From JAPLDA01 sp043783155 (GTDB lineage: Bacteria; Bacteroidota; Bacteroidia; AKYH767-A; 2013-40CM-41-45): a stretch of DNA of 64,000 bases. The stretch is taken from NCBI GenBank assembly GCA_043783155.1, contig JAYVZS010000029.1, positions 35,556-99,555 of the forward strand, in the 5' to 3' direction. Made by a program: the position numbers and the translations under genes. A model generated the notes under the pieces. It did no database searches and had not been told where the DNA came from. It saw only the letters and a program-made list of their open reading frames with translations. Below are positions 31,057 through 41,500 of the stretch, in pieces (the stretch's first letter is position 1; each line of letters opens with the position of its first letter).

Positions 31057-32523
31057 ATGACTTACTCGACCAGAATAATCCTTTGCAGTTTTTTCCTGCT
31101 GCAATCCGTCTGTAGCCTTTTCGCACAAGAACCAAAAGTAAAATGGGGCGCGACGATTTCCGATGAGAAACAAACGAAATTTAATATCATCGGTGCAGAT
31201 AAAAATGCCGTATACGTTTTGAGATTTCAGCACGATCGCCACAATATGTCGGTTCCGTTTTTTGTGTCACTCGACAGGAACACGCTACAGGTTATCAAAT
31301 CCGTGGAAATGCAAATCCCGATTCCTGACGATGGCAATGCGAGCATGCGCGAGGTGTATTTCCTGAAGGACAAATTTGTGCTGATGATCATCCTGACGAA
31401 CAGGAAAAGTAAACAGGACGCCGCATTGGCTTACGTGATGGACAAGAACGGTGCAATCAGTTCAAATTATAAAATGATCCTCGAGGTGCCGGAAGCCCGA
31501 TCTGGCAACTCTCTTGATTACAGATTTTTGATTTCACCGGATTCGACTCGGTTTATGGCCGCTATCTATGATAACTCGAAGGGCCATAATTATAAAGCCG
31601 CAGCTTTCGATTCAGATCTCAATGGAATATGGGCTGCCGACATTTCTTTGGATCCAGAAATCCAGAAACGCTCCATTGCACCAATGGCGTATGCCATGGA
31701 CATAAATAACAATTTCTTTATTATGGTGAAGGCATCGTCAAAAGCAATCTACTCGAATGAGCTTGGCAACATACTTTGCGTTTACAAAAGCAAGGAGAAG
31801 CTGATGAAAACGTATGACATCCTTCCACCGGATAAACTTCAGGCTTATGAGACCGGGCGGTTCCTCAGCGATGTTGATGGTCGCACCTGGTTTACGGGCA
31901 TGTATGGAGAAAAAGACACGGACGCCAAAGGTGTTGCCATCGCCTCTTTTAAAGATGGAAAATTTGAAACAGCATTTAAACCCTTTTCAGACCGGTTCAG
32001 AAGCGCTTTCATGGGCGATTCAAAAGCAGCGAAAGGCGGAACGGTAGATTTTCTCGTCATCGACGAGGTAATACCGAACAAAGACCAATCATTCGAAGTT
32101 GTTTTGCACAAATATGCTCCGAGGGTTTGTGTTGCGGCGGCAGCGATCAAGTTTGATAAGAATCTGAATGAAGCATGGAGCGCCCCTCTTCCGTTTTACT
32201 ATTGGCAAGGAGGTGAATATTATACATGGGCAAGCATGGTCACCGATAAAGAACTTTGTTTCTTCCACAATGATCACAAGAAAAACATCGATATCATTGA
32301 CCCGCGGAAAGCATCGGGATTAAACGGTCTCGGAGATGCTGTAGGTGTTATTACACGAGTTAACTTAAATGACGGAAGTGTAAAAAAGCAATTGCTTTTC
32401 AACAAAGAAAATATTGAAACCTACCTGATACCGGGAAAGTGCTATCAATCCGGAGAAAAAGAAATGTTGCTATTCGCGAAAAGAAAAGCGGATGTAAATT
32501 TCGGGAAGGTTACCCTTGATTAA
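31057..32523 (+). CDS. Secreted 488-residue hypothetical protein
   Basis: The start at 31057 gives a signal peptide (MTYSTRIILCSFFLLQSVCSLFAQ); an ATG at 30973 would put 28 residues before it and overlap the sigma gene. The mature protein is rich in beta strands with repeated patterns like FVSLDRNTLQVIKSVEM and AAFDSDLNGIWAADISL, as in WD40/PD40-like propellers. No family was named with confidence. It is read divergently from the sigma/anti-sigma pair with only a few tens of bp between, so control by that sigma factor is plausible but not shown. Confidence 0.8.
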   Translation: MTYSTRIILCSFFLLQSVCSLFAQEPKVKWGATISDEKQTKFNIIGADKNAVYVLRFQHDRHNMSVPFFVSLDRNTLQVIKSVEMQIPIPDDGNASMREVYFLKDKFVLMIILTNRKSKQDAALAYVMDKNGAISSNYKMILEVPEARSGNSLDYRFLISPDSTRFMAAIYDNSKGHNYKAAAFDSDLNGIWAADISLDPEIQKRSIAPMAYAMDINNNFFIMVKASSKAIYSNELGNILCVYKSKEKLMKTYDILPPDKLQAYETGRFLSDVDGRTWFTGMYGEKDTDAKGVAIASFKDGKFETAFKPFSDRFRSAFMGDSKAAKGGTVDFLVIDEVIPNKDQSFEVVLHKYAPRVCVAAAAIKFDKNLNEAWSAPLPFYYWQGGEYYTWASMVTDKELCFFHNDHKKNIDIIDPRKASGLNGLGDAVGVITRVNLNDGSVKKQLLFNKENIETYLIPGKCYQSGEKEMLLFAKRKADVNFGKVTLD

Positions 32524-32528
32524 ACTAA

Positions 32529-32558
32529 AAAGGGTCCCGCAATTTTGCGGAACCCTTT
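32529..32558 (-). terminator. Terminator of tRNA-Asn with shared core repeat
   Basis: Stem AAAGGGT-CCGC/GCGG-ACCCTTT with one internal mismatch; on the minus strand it is followed by TTTTTAG. Its 19-bp core TCCCGCAATTTTGCGGAAC (32535-32553) is repeated exactly on the other side of the tRNA. Confidence 0.8.
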
Positions 32559-32559
32559 G

Positions 32560-32633
32560 CTCCCCCTCCTGGACTCGAACCAGGGACCCTCTGATTAACA
32601 GTCAGATGCTCTAACCAGCTGAGCTAAGGAGGA
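32560..32633 (-). tRNA. tRNA-Asn (GTT)
   Basis: The 74-nt cloverleaf is on the minus strand. Acceptor TCCTCCT pairs with AGGGGGA, with G73 as discriminator. The anticodon arm TCTGA-CTGTTAA-TCAGA gives GTT, and the T-arm is CCTGG-TTCGAGT-CCAGG. CCA is not encoded. Confidence 0.97.
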
Positions 32634-32689
32634 ATGTTCCTTCTCATTGAATAAATCAGTGAGGAGATCCACCCTACCCGCTTCAGCCA

Positions 32690-32708
32690 TCCCGCAATTT
32701 TGCGGAAC
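32690..32708. repeat. Second copy of TCCCGCAATTTTGCGGAAC
   Basis: Exact copy of the 19-bp core of the tRNA-Asn terminator, located beyond the 5' end of the tRNA and upstream of the PfkB gene. It contains a CCGCAA-TT-TTGCGG hairpin. No T-run follows here on the minus strand. Confidence 0.75.
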
Positions 32709-32803
32709 TAAAGCATACATGCAGAGTATTCTTGGGGGCGACAAAAGTAATGATAGTTCGGAAAGTTGCAATATATTCGTGCAAAAATTTAAAACATACG
32801 ATC

Positions 32804-33727
32804 ATGAGCTTAGTAGTAGTCGGAACAGTCGCATTTGATGCCATCGAAACCCCTTTCGGAAAAACCGATAAGATCATTGGCGGTGCAGCAACTTATTCGG
32901 GGACAGCAGCATCTTATTTTACAAAAGACATCAAATTAGTTTCTGTTGTCGGCGATGACTTCCCACAGGCGACGATCGAACAATTTCACAAGCATGGGAT
33001 TAACACCGATGGCCTGCAAGTTAAAAAAGGACAAAAAACTTTTTTCTGGTCGGGGAAATACCACACCGACATGAATACCCGCGATACATTGGATACGCAG
33101 CTAAATGTTTTGCTTGATTTTGATCCCGTTATCCCTGATTCCTACCAGGATTGCGAGTTCCTGATGCTGAGTAACCTGATGCCGCAGCTTCAAAAAAAAG
33201 TGTTGGAACGAATCGGAATACGCCCGAAACTTGTTGTGATGGACACTATGAATTTCTGGATGGAAACACAATGGGATGCGTTGATAGAAATGATTTCGCT
33301 TGTGGATGTATTAACGGTGAACGATGCCGAAGCCCGTCAGCTTACCAATGAGTTTTCGTTAGTGAAGGCGGCGCAGAAAATTCTGAATATGGGACCGAAA
33401 TACCTCATCATTAAAAAAGGAGAGCACGGCGCTTTGTTGTTTAACAAAGAGCAGGTGTTTTTTGCTCCGGCATTGCCGCTTGAAGATGTGTTTGATCCGA
33501 CCGGAGCGGGTGATACGTTTGCGGGCGGGTTCATCGGACACATCGCACAAACTCGCGATATCTCATTTGAAAATATGAAACGCGGAATTATTTATGGATC
33601 GGCAATGGCTTCTTTTTGTGTTGAAAAATTTGGCCTTGAAAGATTGATCGGTTTAACGCAGGAAGAAATAGAAGAACGCGTTCAGCAGTTTATCGATCTC
33701 GTTCAATTCGACATCGCTCTTGTTTAA
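32804..33727 (+). CDS. PfkB-family carbohydrate/nucleoside kinase
   Basis: A 307-residue cytoplasmic kinase. The start at 32804 (MSLVVVGTVAFDAIETPFG) is the PfkB N-terminal beta strand; an earlier frame start at 32732 has no support. Family motifs are IGGAATYSGTAASYF near the substrate site and FDPTGAGDTFAGGFIG, where the Asp is the catalytic base and the glycines form the anion hole. Substrate (ribose, adenosine, fructose or other) cannot be told from sequence. It is read away from tRNA-Asn. Confidence 0.9.
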   Translation: MSLVVVGTVAFDAIETPFGKTDKIIGGAATYSGTAASYFTKDIKLVSVVGDDFPQATIEQFHKHGINTDGLQVKKGQKTFFWSGKYHTDMNTRDTLDTQLNVLLDFDPVIPDSYQDCEFLMLSNLMPQLQKKVLERIGIRPKLVVMDTMNFWMETQWDALIEMISLVDVLTVNDAEARQLTNEFSLVKAAQKILNMGPKYLIIKKGEHGALLFNKEQVFFAPALPLEDVFDPTGAGDTFAGGFIGHIAQTRDISFENMKRGIIYGSAMASFCVEKFGLERLIGLTQEEIEERVQQFIDLVQFDIALV

Positions 33728-33783
33728 CCGGCGAAACCCGTTTCTATTTTGTCAACTTTAATCTTTGTTTACTATCCATTCAT

Positions 33784-34524
33784 TTACAGTTGACGTGCTA
33801 CTTCGTCCCAATTCACCAGGTTCCACCACGCCGTGACGTAATCCGCGCGTTTGTTCTGATATCTCAGGTAGTAAGCGTGTTCCCAAACATCAATACCAAG
33901 AATAGGCTTGCCTTTAAATTCCGAAACATCCATTAGTGGGTTGTCTTGGTTGGGCGTAGAACCGATTTCTAATTTTCCTTTGTTTGCAACCACCCATGCC
34001 CATCCGCTGCCAAAGCGGTTTTTAGCGCCATCGTTGAATTTATTTTTCATCTCATCAAAACTTCCGAACGAACCTTTGATGGCTTCTGCTACTTTTCCTG
34101 TTGGCTCACCTCCACCATTTGCTTTCATTAGTTTCCAAAAGAAAGAATGATTCCAGTGCCCGCCACCATTGTTTCGAATAGCGGCCGGATATTTCGAAAT
34201 ATTTTTAATAATGCTTTCAAGTGAATCAGTAATTTTTCCGTCTTCGCATGCTTTGTTCAGCTTGTCAACATAGGCCTGATGATGTTTGGTGTGATGAATC
34301 TCCATCGTCATTTTATCAATGTGCGGCTCAAGTGCATCGTAACCGTAAGGAAGTGGAGGAAGCGTAAACGTTCCATTAGTATTAGTGGCACGTGGTTCAA
34401 TGATCGGATTCCCGGTACCCGAAACGTTGGATAAAAAAGTACTTGCTGCAAATCCTGCGACAGTAAGCAGCGCGCCTTTTTTCAAAAAGTCGCGTCGGCC
34501 GTTTTGTTGATTCTCGTTTTCCAT
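33784..34524 (-). CDS. Exported Fe/Mn superoxide dismutase with Tat-like signal
   Basis: A 246-residue protein. The N-terminus NGRRDFLKKGALLTVAGFAAS is a twin-arginine signal (Arg10-Arg11), so a folded metalloenzyme should be exported. The SOD domain follows: EIHHTKHHQAYVDKLN, GGHWNHSFFWKLM and DVWEHAYYLRYQNKRADYV supply the three His and one Asp ligands. GGH and TPNQDNPLM are more like manganese than iron enzymes. It converts superoxide to peroxide and oxygen outside the cytoplasm. It stands alone, 49 bp from the FkbM gene, with its own promoter element. Confidence 0.93.
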   Translation of the reverse strand: MENENQQNGRRDFLKKGALLTVAGFAASTFLSNVSGTGNPIIEPRATNTNGTFTLPPLPYGYDALEPHIDKMTMEIHHTKHHQAYVDKLNKACEDGKITDSLESIIKNISKYPAAIRNNGGGHWNHSFFWKLMKANGGGEPTGKVAEAIKGSFGSFDEMKNKFNDGAKNRFGSGWAWVVANKGKLEIGSTPNQDNPLMDVSEFKGKPILGIDVWEHAYYLRYQNKRADYVTAWWNLVNWDEVARQL

Positions 34525-34549
34525 GATTACTGAAATTTAGAATAAAGAA

Positions 34550-34557
34550 CAAAGTTA
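34550..34557 (-). promoter_or_regulatory. Probable SOD promoter -7 element
   Basis: Minus-strand TAACTTTG, exact TAnnTTTG match, 26 nt before the SOD ATG. It lies inside the 49-bp gap to the FkbM stop. A TTG lies about 22 nt further upstream. Confidence 0.5.
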
Positions 34558-34573
34558 TACAATCATAACATGA

Positions 34574-35368
34574 TTAGTTCAATTGTTCGTAAACGTCTTT
34601 TCGAACCAGCGTATAATTACAAAATTTGCTTGCATCGGCAATAACGTAGCCCAAAGCCATCAACGACTTCAGCGACCCTACGATTCTGGACAGGGTATTG
34701 TGTCCCGGTGAAAAGTGGGGCTCATCATACTCAACGCAAATAACTTTAACATCCAGACGGTCTTCGATAATTGATCGAAGCACATCATATTCAGCGCCAT
34801 CTATATCCAGCTTAAGCAGGTCAATGGAAGAGTGCCGGAGTTTTTTCATGATAGAGGAAAGACGATCAACACGGGCTTCAATGTAATTTTCGGTCTTCTG
34901 AATATTCGATATGGAATAAGACGCATGTTCTGGATTTTTTGGAGAATAAAATTTCATAACAGTCTCCTCTTTCCATAGTCCAAGCTCATAAAAATGCAAC
35001 AATGCCAGTGTTTCTTTATTGAGGTTATAGAATTCAGAAGAGCTGTTATTAATCGACATTTTTTCATTCTTAAGAATACATTTTTCAAACTCTTTAAAAT
35101 GCTGAATGGCCTTAGGTGTCGGATCAAAAACAAAGACTTTGCTGCCGTATTTTTCAGCGACCCCAACATCGAAAGAAATATCCTCCCCTGCACCAACCAG
35201 GTAGCAGATTGAATTTTTATTCAAAAAGTTTTTGGGAATTACCCAACTGCCATATTCGGTTCCGATGGTTTCCGGGTTTTTCAGGTGCCGTAACTTTAAT
35301 TTGGTGTTGGGATCATAATTGAAAAGAGAATATAAAAAAGAAATAATTTTCCATCGGAGTCCGCCCAT
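34574..35368 (-). CDS. FkbM-family methyltransferase
   Basis: A 264-residue protein. The AdoMet-binding motif is ICYLVGAGEDISFDVGVAEKYG, followed by KVFVFDPTPKAI. The FkbM block LLKLDIDGAEYDVLRSI and VEYDEPHF are also clear. These enzymes O-methylate sugars or polyketides; in Bacteroidota they often modify surface glycans. No glycosyltransferase cluster surrounds it, so substrate is unknown. The first 40 residues include a hydrophobic stretch (IISFLYSLF) that may be membrane-associated. Confidence 0.9.
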   Translation of the reverse strand: MGGLRWKIISFLYSLFNYDPNTKLKLRHLKNPETIGTEYGSWVIPKNFLNKNSICYLVGAGEDISFDVGVAEKYGSKVFVFDPTPKAIQHFKEFEKCILKNEKMSINNSSSEFYNLNKETLALLHFYELGLWKEETVMKFYSPKNPEHASYSISNIQKTENYIEARVDRLSSIMKKLRHSSIDLLKLDIDGAEYDVLRSIIEDRLDVKVICVEYDEPHFSPGHNTLSRIVGSLKSLMALGYVIADASKFCNYTLVRKDVYEQLN

Positions 35369-35516
35369 TTTCTGGTTGTGTTAAAGAAGCGAAAATAGAA
35401 AAATATTTTCTCACCCGCTTATGGAATCGCACTTGTGATTTAATCGCAAATAAAAATAAAAATCATTTTTTTAAATACAATCTACGGTTAACTTTATAGC
35501 CGATAATATTCTTGTT

Positions 35517-38500
35517 ATGAAAACACGCTCGATTCAGTTCGCATCCTTACTTCTTCTTGTTATTTCAATGGCATTTGTTTCTTTCCAGCAGCAGAAAAAG
35601 AAAAAACAAAATGCACCGGTTAAGAATTCTTCTGCTGTTACTTTCAGCTACGAACAGCAATGGGCGCGCATTGACTCTCTCACCAAAAAGGGCCTTAACA
35701 AGTCGGCGCTTGAGGTGGTGATGAGCATTTATAAAAAAGCAAAAGCCGAAAACAACCCACCGCAATTAGTGAAAGCGGTTATCCATCGGATGAAATTTCA
35801 GAATTACACCGAAGAAGATGTCGTAAAGAAAATAATCGCCGATCTGAAAAAAGAAGCTGCGGAGGCGCACTTCCCCGCTCGACCTCTTCTCCACAGTTTA
35901 TTAGCGGAAACGTATTGGCGGTTTTATGAACAGAACCGGTATCTTTTTCTTGACCGTACGGAGACAGTGGAATATAAAAACGATGACATCAACACCTGGG
36001 ATCTGAAAAAAATCCTGAAAGAAACAATCCAGGAGTACGACCTTTCCCTTGTTGACGAAGACAGTTCAAAACGTGCGCAGGTTAATATATACGATGACAT
36101 AATTGAAAAAGGAAGTCCTGAAGAAACCAGAAAACTCCGTCCGTCGTTGTTTGATTTCCTCGCCCATCGGGCACTTGATTTTTATAAGAACGATGAAACG
36201 GGCCTCACCGATCCGGCGAATAAATTTGAAATCAACAGCGCGCTTTACATGAACGGCCCTGAAAAATTTTTGAATTTTGTTCTGATGTCAGACGACTCGC
36301 TCTCCCTGAAATTCCATGCTCTCCGGCTGTTACAAAAACTCCTCGCCATTCACAAAGAAGACGTTCATCCTGCGGCATTAATCGATGTCGATCTTGAACG
36401 GTTGAAGTTTGTTTACAACCACCTCACCCTTTCGAACAAAGACAGCTTATATGTAAAGGCTCTTGGAGAAATTGAAAACCACTACAGAGAATTCCCGGGA
36501 TGCACAGATGCATTGTATGAACTGGCATTGTTAAATAAAGAGTGGGGTAACCGCTATTCGTTCGGAGAAAAACCGGAAGCCAAATTCCTGATCAGAAAAG
36601 CAAAGGAGATTTGTAATGATGCCATTGCAAGATTTCCGTATTCACACGGAGGGGTGAATTGCAAATCTTTGAAGAGCACAATTGAAGCAAAGTCAATGGC
36701 GTTCACGGTTGAGCAGGTAAACATTCCGGATCAGCCATTCCGTGCAAAACTGGATTATACAAACCTGAGAAAAATTTATTTCCGTATTGCGAAGAATGAT
36801 GCCGATGAGTTGTCAGAGAACAACGCCTTGTATGGAGAGAAGCTCATTAAACATTATTTGAAACTCATACCGATCAAAGAATGGAGCATAGATGCAGAGG
36901 ACGACGGCGACTACCAGGCACATTCAACAGAAATAAAATTACCGGAATTACCGATCGGGAATTATGTTTTGCTTTCCGCGTCCGATCCTGATTTCACGTA
37001 TGACAAAAACGCCGTGGCGTATGCAACATGTTGGGTTTCTAATATCAGCTATGTAAGCAGGGCAAATGGAAATGGCGGATATGATTTTTATTTATTCAAC
37101 CGTGAAACAGGAGAGTCGCTTACCGACGTAACGGCAACGGTTTACGTTCAGCAATACAATGCTGTTTTGAGAAAATACGAATACGCGAAAACCAATTCAC
37201 CCAACACAGATGTTGATGGATATTTTTTCGTAGAGTCGGTGAATGATTACAGGAGCTTTAACATTGAATTTACAAGAGGAAGTGATCGTCTGTTTCTGAG
37301 AGATAATTTTTACCAGTACCGCAGCAATGGTGATAATGAAAAAATCAGCCAGCAAACTTTTTTCTTTACAGACAGATCCATTTATCGACCCGGACAAACG
37401 GTTTACTACAAAGGAATCATCATTGAAAAAAACGGAGATAAAAATACGATCAGGACAAAACAATCTACCACCGTTTCTTTTTATGATGTGAACGGGCAGA
37501 AAGTCGCGGATCAAAATCTTATGACGAATGAATACGGAACATTCAACGGAAGTTTTACCGCGCCAATTGGTTTGCTGAATGGAATGATGAGAATCGCGAA
37601 TGAAACCGGATCCCTTTATTTCTCAGTTGAAGAATACAAGCGTCCGAAGTTTGAAGTGAAATACGAACCGGTTATGGGTTCTTACAGATTGAATGATAAA
37701 ATTGTAGTGAAGGGAAATGCCGTTTCGTATGCGGGCGCATCCATTGATAATGCGAAGGTTCAGTATCGTGTTGTTCGAACTGCGATGTTTCCATATTGGA
37801 ATTATTACTGGCGCGGGTACCCGTCATCTCCGTCAATGGAAATAACTCACGGCGCAACCACCACCAACAAGAAAGGAGAATTTTTTGTCACGTTCGATGC
37901 CATCCCTGATCCGGGTCTTAGCGAAGAGAGTAAACCGGTTTTCAATTATATGATCACGGCCGATGTAACTGACATCAATGGTGAAACTCAAAGTGAATCA
38001 CAATCAGTGAGTGTAGGTTACCAGTCGTTGCTGCTTGCCATTGATGTTTCGCAGGATTTAAATCGTGAGGCAGTAAAAGACTTTATCATCGGAACACACA
38101 ATTTGTCAGGAAGTTTTGTCGCAGCATCCGGTAACATCTCGATTGCAAAGCTGAAAGAACCATCGCGGTTGTTGAGAAAAAGGAAATGGGCTAAACCAGA
38201 GAAGCAACACATGAGCAGGGAAGACTATGAAAAAAACTTTCCGTATGATGCGTATGCCGACGAGGACAATCCTGAAAAACGGGAAAGCGAGACCCGTGTT
38301 TACGATGCACCATTTGATACGGGAAAAGATACGCTCCTTCGTCTTCTAAGAATAAAAGAATGGAAGCAGGGAACATACAAACTGGAGGCAACATCAAAGG
38401 ATAAATTTAACCAGGAAGTAAAAGTTGTTAAATATTTCACCTTATTTTCTGCGAAGGAAAAACAACCGGCAACCAATGCCATTGACAGGTTTTCTGTTTT

Positions 38501-41500
38501 GAAAGACAATGCAGAACCGGGGGGAACGGATCAATTCCTGATCGGCACACACGATAAGAATGTAAAAGTTCTTTATGAGATAGAGCAAAAGAATAAAATT
38601 ATCAGCAAGCAATGGCTTACATTAAATGATGAACAACGGCTGATTGAAATTCCAATCCTTGAATCACACCGCGGCAACATCGCCGTTCATTTTACATTTG
38701 TGAAACACAACCGAGATTATCATTTCAATCATGTGCTTTCTGTTCCTTATACAAACAAGGAACTGGATATTTCTTTTGAAACTTTTCGCAGTAAATTGTA
38801 TCCCGGACAAAAAGAAGAATGGAAGGTAAAGATCAAAGGAAAAAATGGCGAGAAGGTGGCAGCCGAAATGTTAGCATCGATGTACGATGCATCCTTAGAT
38901 GCTTTCATGCCACACAACTGGATGTTTAATATTTATAACACATATTATTCTTCACTTAATCTTGAAGCATACCGATCGTTCGGAATCGCAAACTCAAATC
39001 TGTTTTCGCTTGGGTGGAATCAGTATCTGCCACTAAGTTCAAGAACATACGATCAGTTGAACTGGTTCGGGTTTAATGCATACTACGGGTATCGGTCTGA
39101 TCGTAACGGGGGTTTTGTCGACGAGATTACTATTCGGGACAAGGCGCCAATGAAAGCGTCATTGAATGCTGTAGCGCTTGGAGAGATTGCGACTGTTGCG
39201 GAATCATCATCAGGAAAAAAAACAGGTGCTGGTGGTGATTATAAAGAGGGATTAGTAGGTAGGGGAAATGCCGCCAGCGTGGATGGAAATAAAGAAGATG
39301 TTTCCCGAAGCAGAACCCAAAATCTTTCTGCTGTAAAAGGAAGAACTAATTTCAGCGAGACGGCATTCTTTTATCCGCAGCTAACCACAAACGACAGTGG
39401 AGAAGTAACAATCTCGTTTTCTATTCCGGAAGCATTGACACGCTGGAAGATGCTGGGCTTTGCAACTACCACCGATTTAAAATACGGGATGATTGAAAAA
39501 GAACTCATCACACAAAAGGAGTTGATGGTCGTTCCGGATCCCCCGCGGTTTTTCAGAGAGGGGGACAAAATTTCTTTCTCAACAAAAATTACAAATCTTT
39601 CCGATACTTCTTTAACAGGAACGGCTCAGTTGTTTTTGTTTGATGCTATTACCATGCAACCACTTAACTACTCTCTTTTGGAGAAGGGAAGGGGTGAGGT
39701 TGCCACCTTCACTGCTTCCAAAGGACAAAGTGCGGTAGCAGAATGGAACCTTAACATCCCGGAAGGTATCGGGGCGATTACATATAAAGTAGTAGCGAAA
39801 GCGGGAAGCTACAGCGATGGAGAAGAACAAACAATTCCGGTCTTGAGCAATCGCATGCTGGTAACGGAAGCGTTGCCGTTACCTGTAAGAGGAAAGCAAA
39901 GCAAATCGTTTGAGTTGACGAAACTGAAAAACTCAGGAACTTCAACCACGCTCCGCAATCACAAACTAACGTTGGAGTTTACTTCAAATCCGGCATGGTA
40001 TGCTGTGCAAGCGTTACCTTATATGATGGAATATCCATACGAGTGTTCCGAGCAAATTTTTACTCGCTATTATGCAAATGCAATCGCATCGCACATCGCG
40101 AATTCAAGTCCGAAGATTAAAGCGGTATTTGATTCATGGAAATCGCAGACGCCGCAGGCGTTTTTGTCGAACCTTGAAAAGAACCCGGAATTAAAAGCCC
40201 TGATGCTCGAACAAACTCCGTGGTTATTAGATGCAAAAGATGAGACGGAAAGAAAAAAACGAATCGCGTTACTTTTTGATATCAACAAAATGTCGGGTGA
40301 GTTGAATGGAGCATTGCTGAAACTTCAAAAGAAACAGTTGTCAAATGGCGGCTGGCCATGGTTTGAAGGAATGTCGGAAGACCGCTACATCACTCAATAT
40401 ATTGTGGAAGGATTCGGACACCTCGATCATCTTGGAATAAAAACAATTCGTGAAGATGAAAAAACAAGAAACATGGTTCAGCTTGCAGTGCAATACCTCG
40501 ACGCCCGTATCAAAGAAGATTACGATCGACTCATCGAACTCAAATCAGACCTTTCGAAAAATCATTTGTCATCGATTCAGATTCAGTACCTCTATGCAAG
40601 AAGTTATTTCAAAGACATCACTGTTCCAACGGATTCAAAAAAAGCATTTGATTATTATAAAGACCAATGCAAAAAATTCTGGCTTAGTAATGCTGAATAT
40701 CTGCAAGGCATGATTGCGCTTACGCTTTACCGGTATGATGACAAAGCAACGCCGGCAGAGATCTTAAAATCATTGAAGGAAAATTCTCAGAACAGCGAAG
40801 AACTTGGCATGTACTGGAAAAATAATATCGGCGGATATTATTGGGTGCAGGCGCCCGTTGAAACGCAGTCATTGCTGATTGAAGCGTTTGATGAAGTCGG
40901 AAACGATCAGAAAGCCGTTGACGACATGAAGGTATGGTTGCTCAAACAAAAGCAAACACAAGATTGGAAAACGACGAAAGCTACAGCCGAAGCGTGTTAT
41001 GCGTTGCTTCTGAAAGGAACCGACTGGCTAACCGATGCATCGTTTGTTGAAATAAGTGTTGGAGGAAAAAGGATTGACCCGGCGGAAATGCCTGATGTAA
41101 AAGCGGAAGCCGGCACCGGTTATTTTAAAACGTCGTGGAGCGGAAGCGAGATCAAACCTGAAATGGCAACCGTAAAAGTGGAAAACAAAAATAACGGGGT
41201 AGCATGGGGAGCTTTGTATTGGCAGTATTTTGAACAGCTTGATAAAATTACACCGCACCAGACACCGCTGAATCTGAAAAAAGAATTGTTCCTGGAAAAA
41301 CCATCTGCGACCGGATCGGTGATTACTCCGGTAACTACTCAAACAATCTTGAATCCCGGAGATCGTATCAAGGTACGCATCGAACTTCGCGTTGACCGCG
41401 ACATGGAATATGTGATGATGAAAGACATGCGTGCCGCGGGTTTCGAACCGGAACAGGTGTTGTCGCAATACAAGTGGCAGGATGGATTGGGATATTACGA

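Noticed and set aside
32732..32803. Earlier start for the PfkB kinase
   Set aside because: The family begins at MSLVVVG (32804), and the upstream residues show no conservation pattern.
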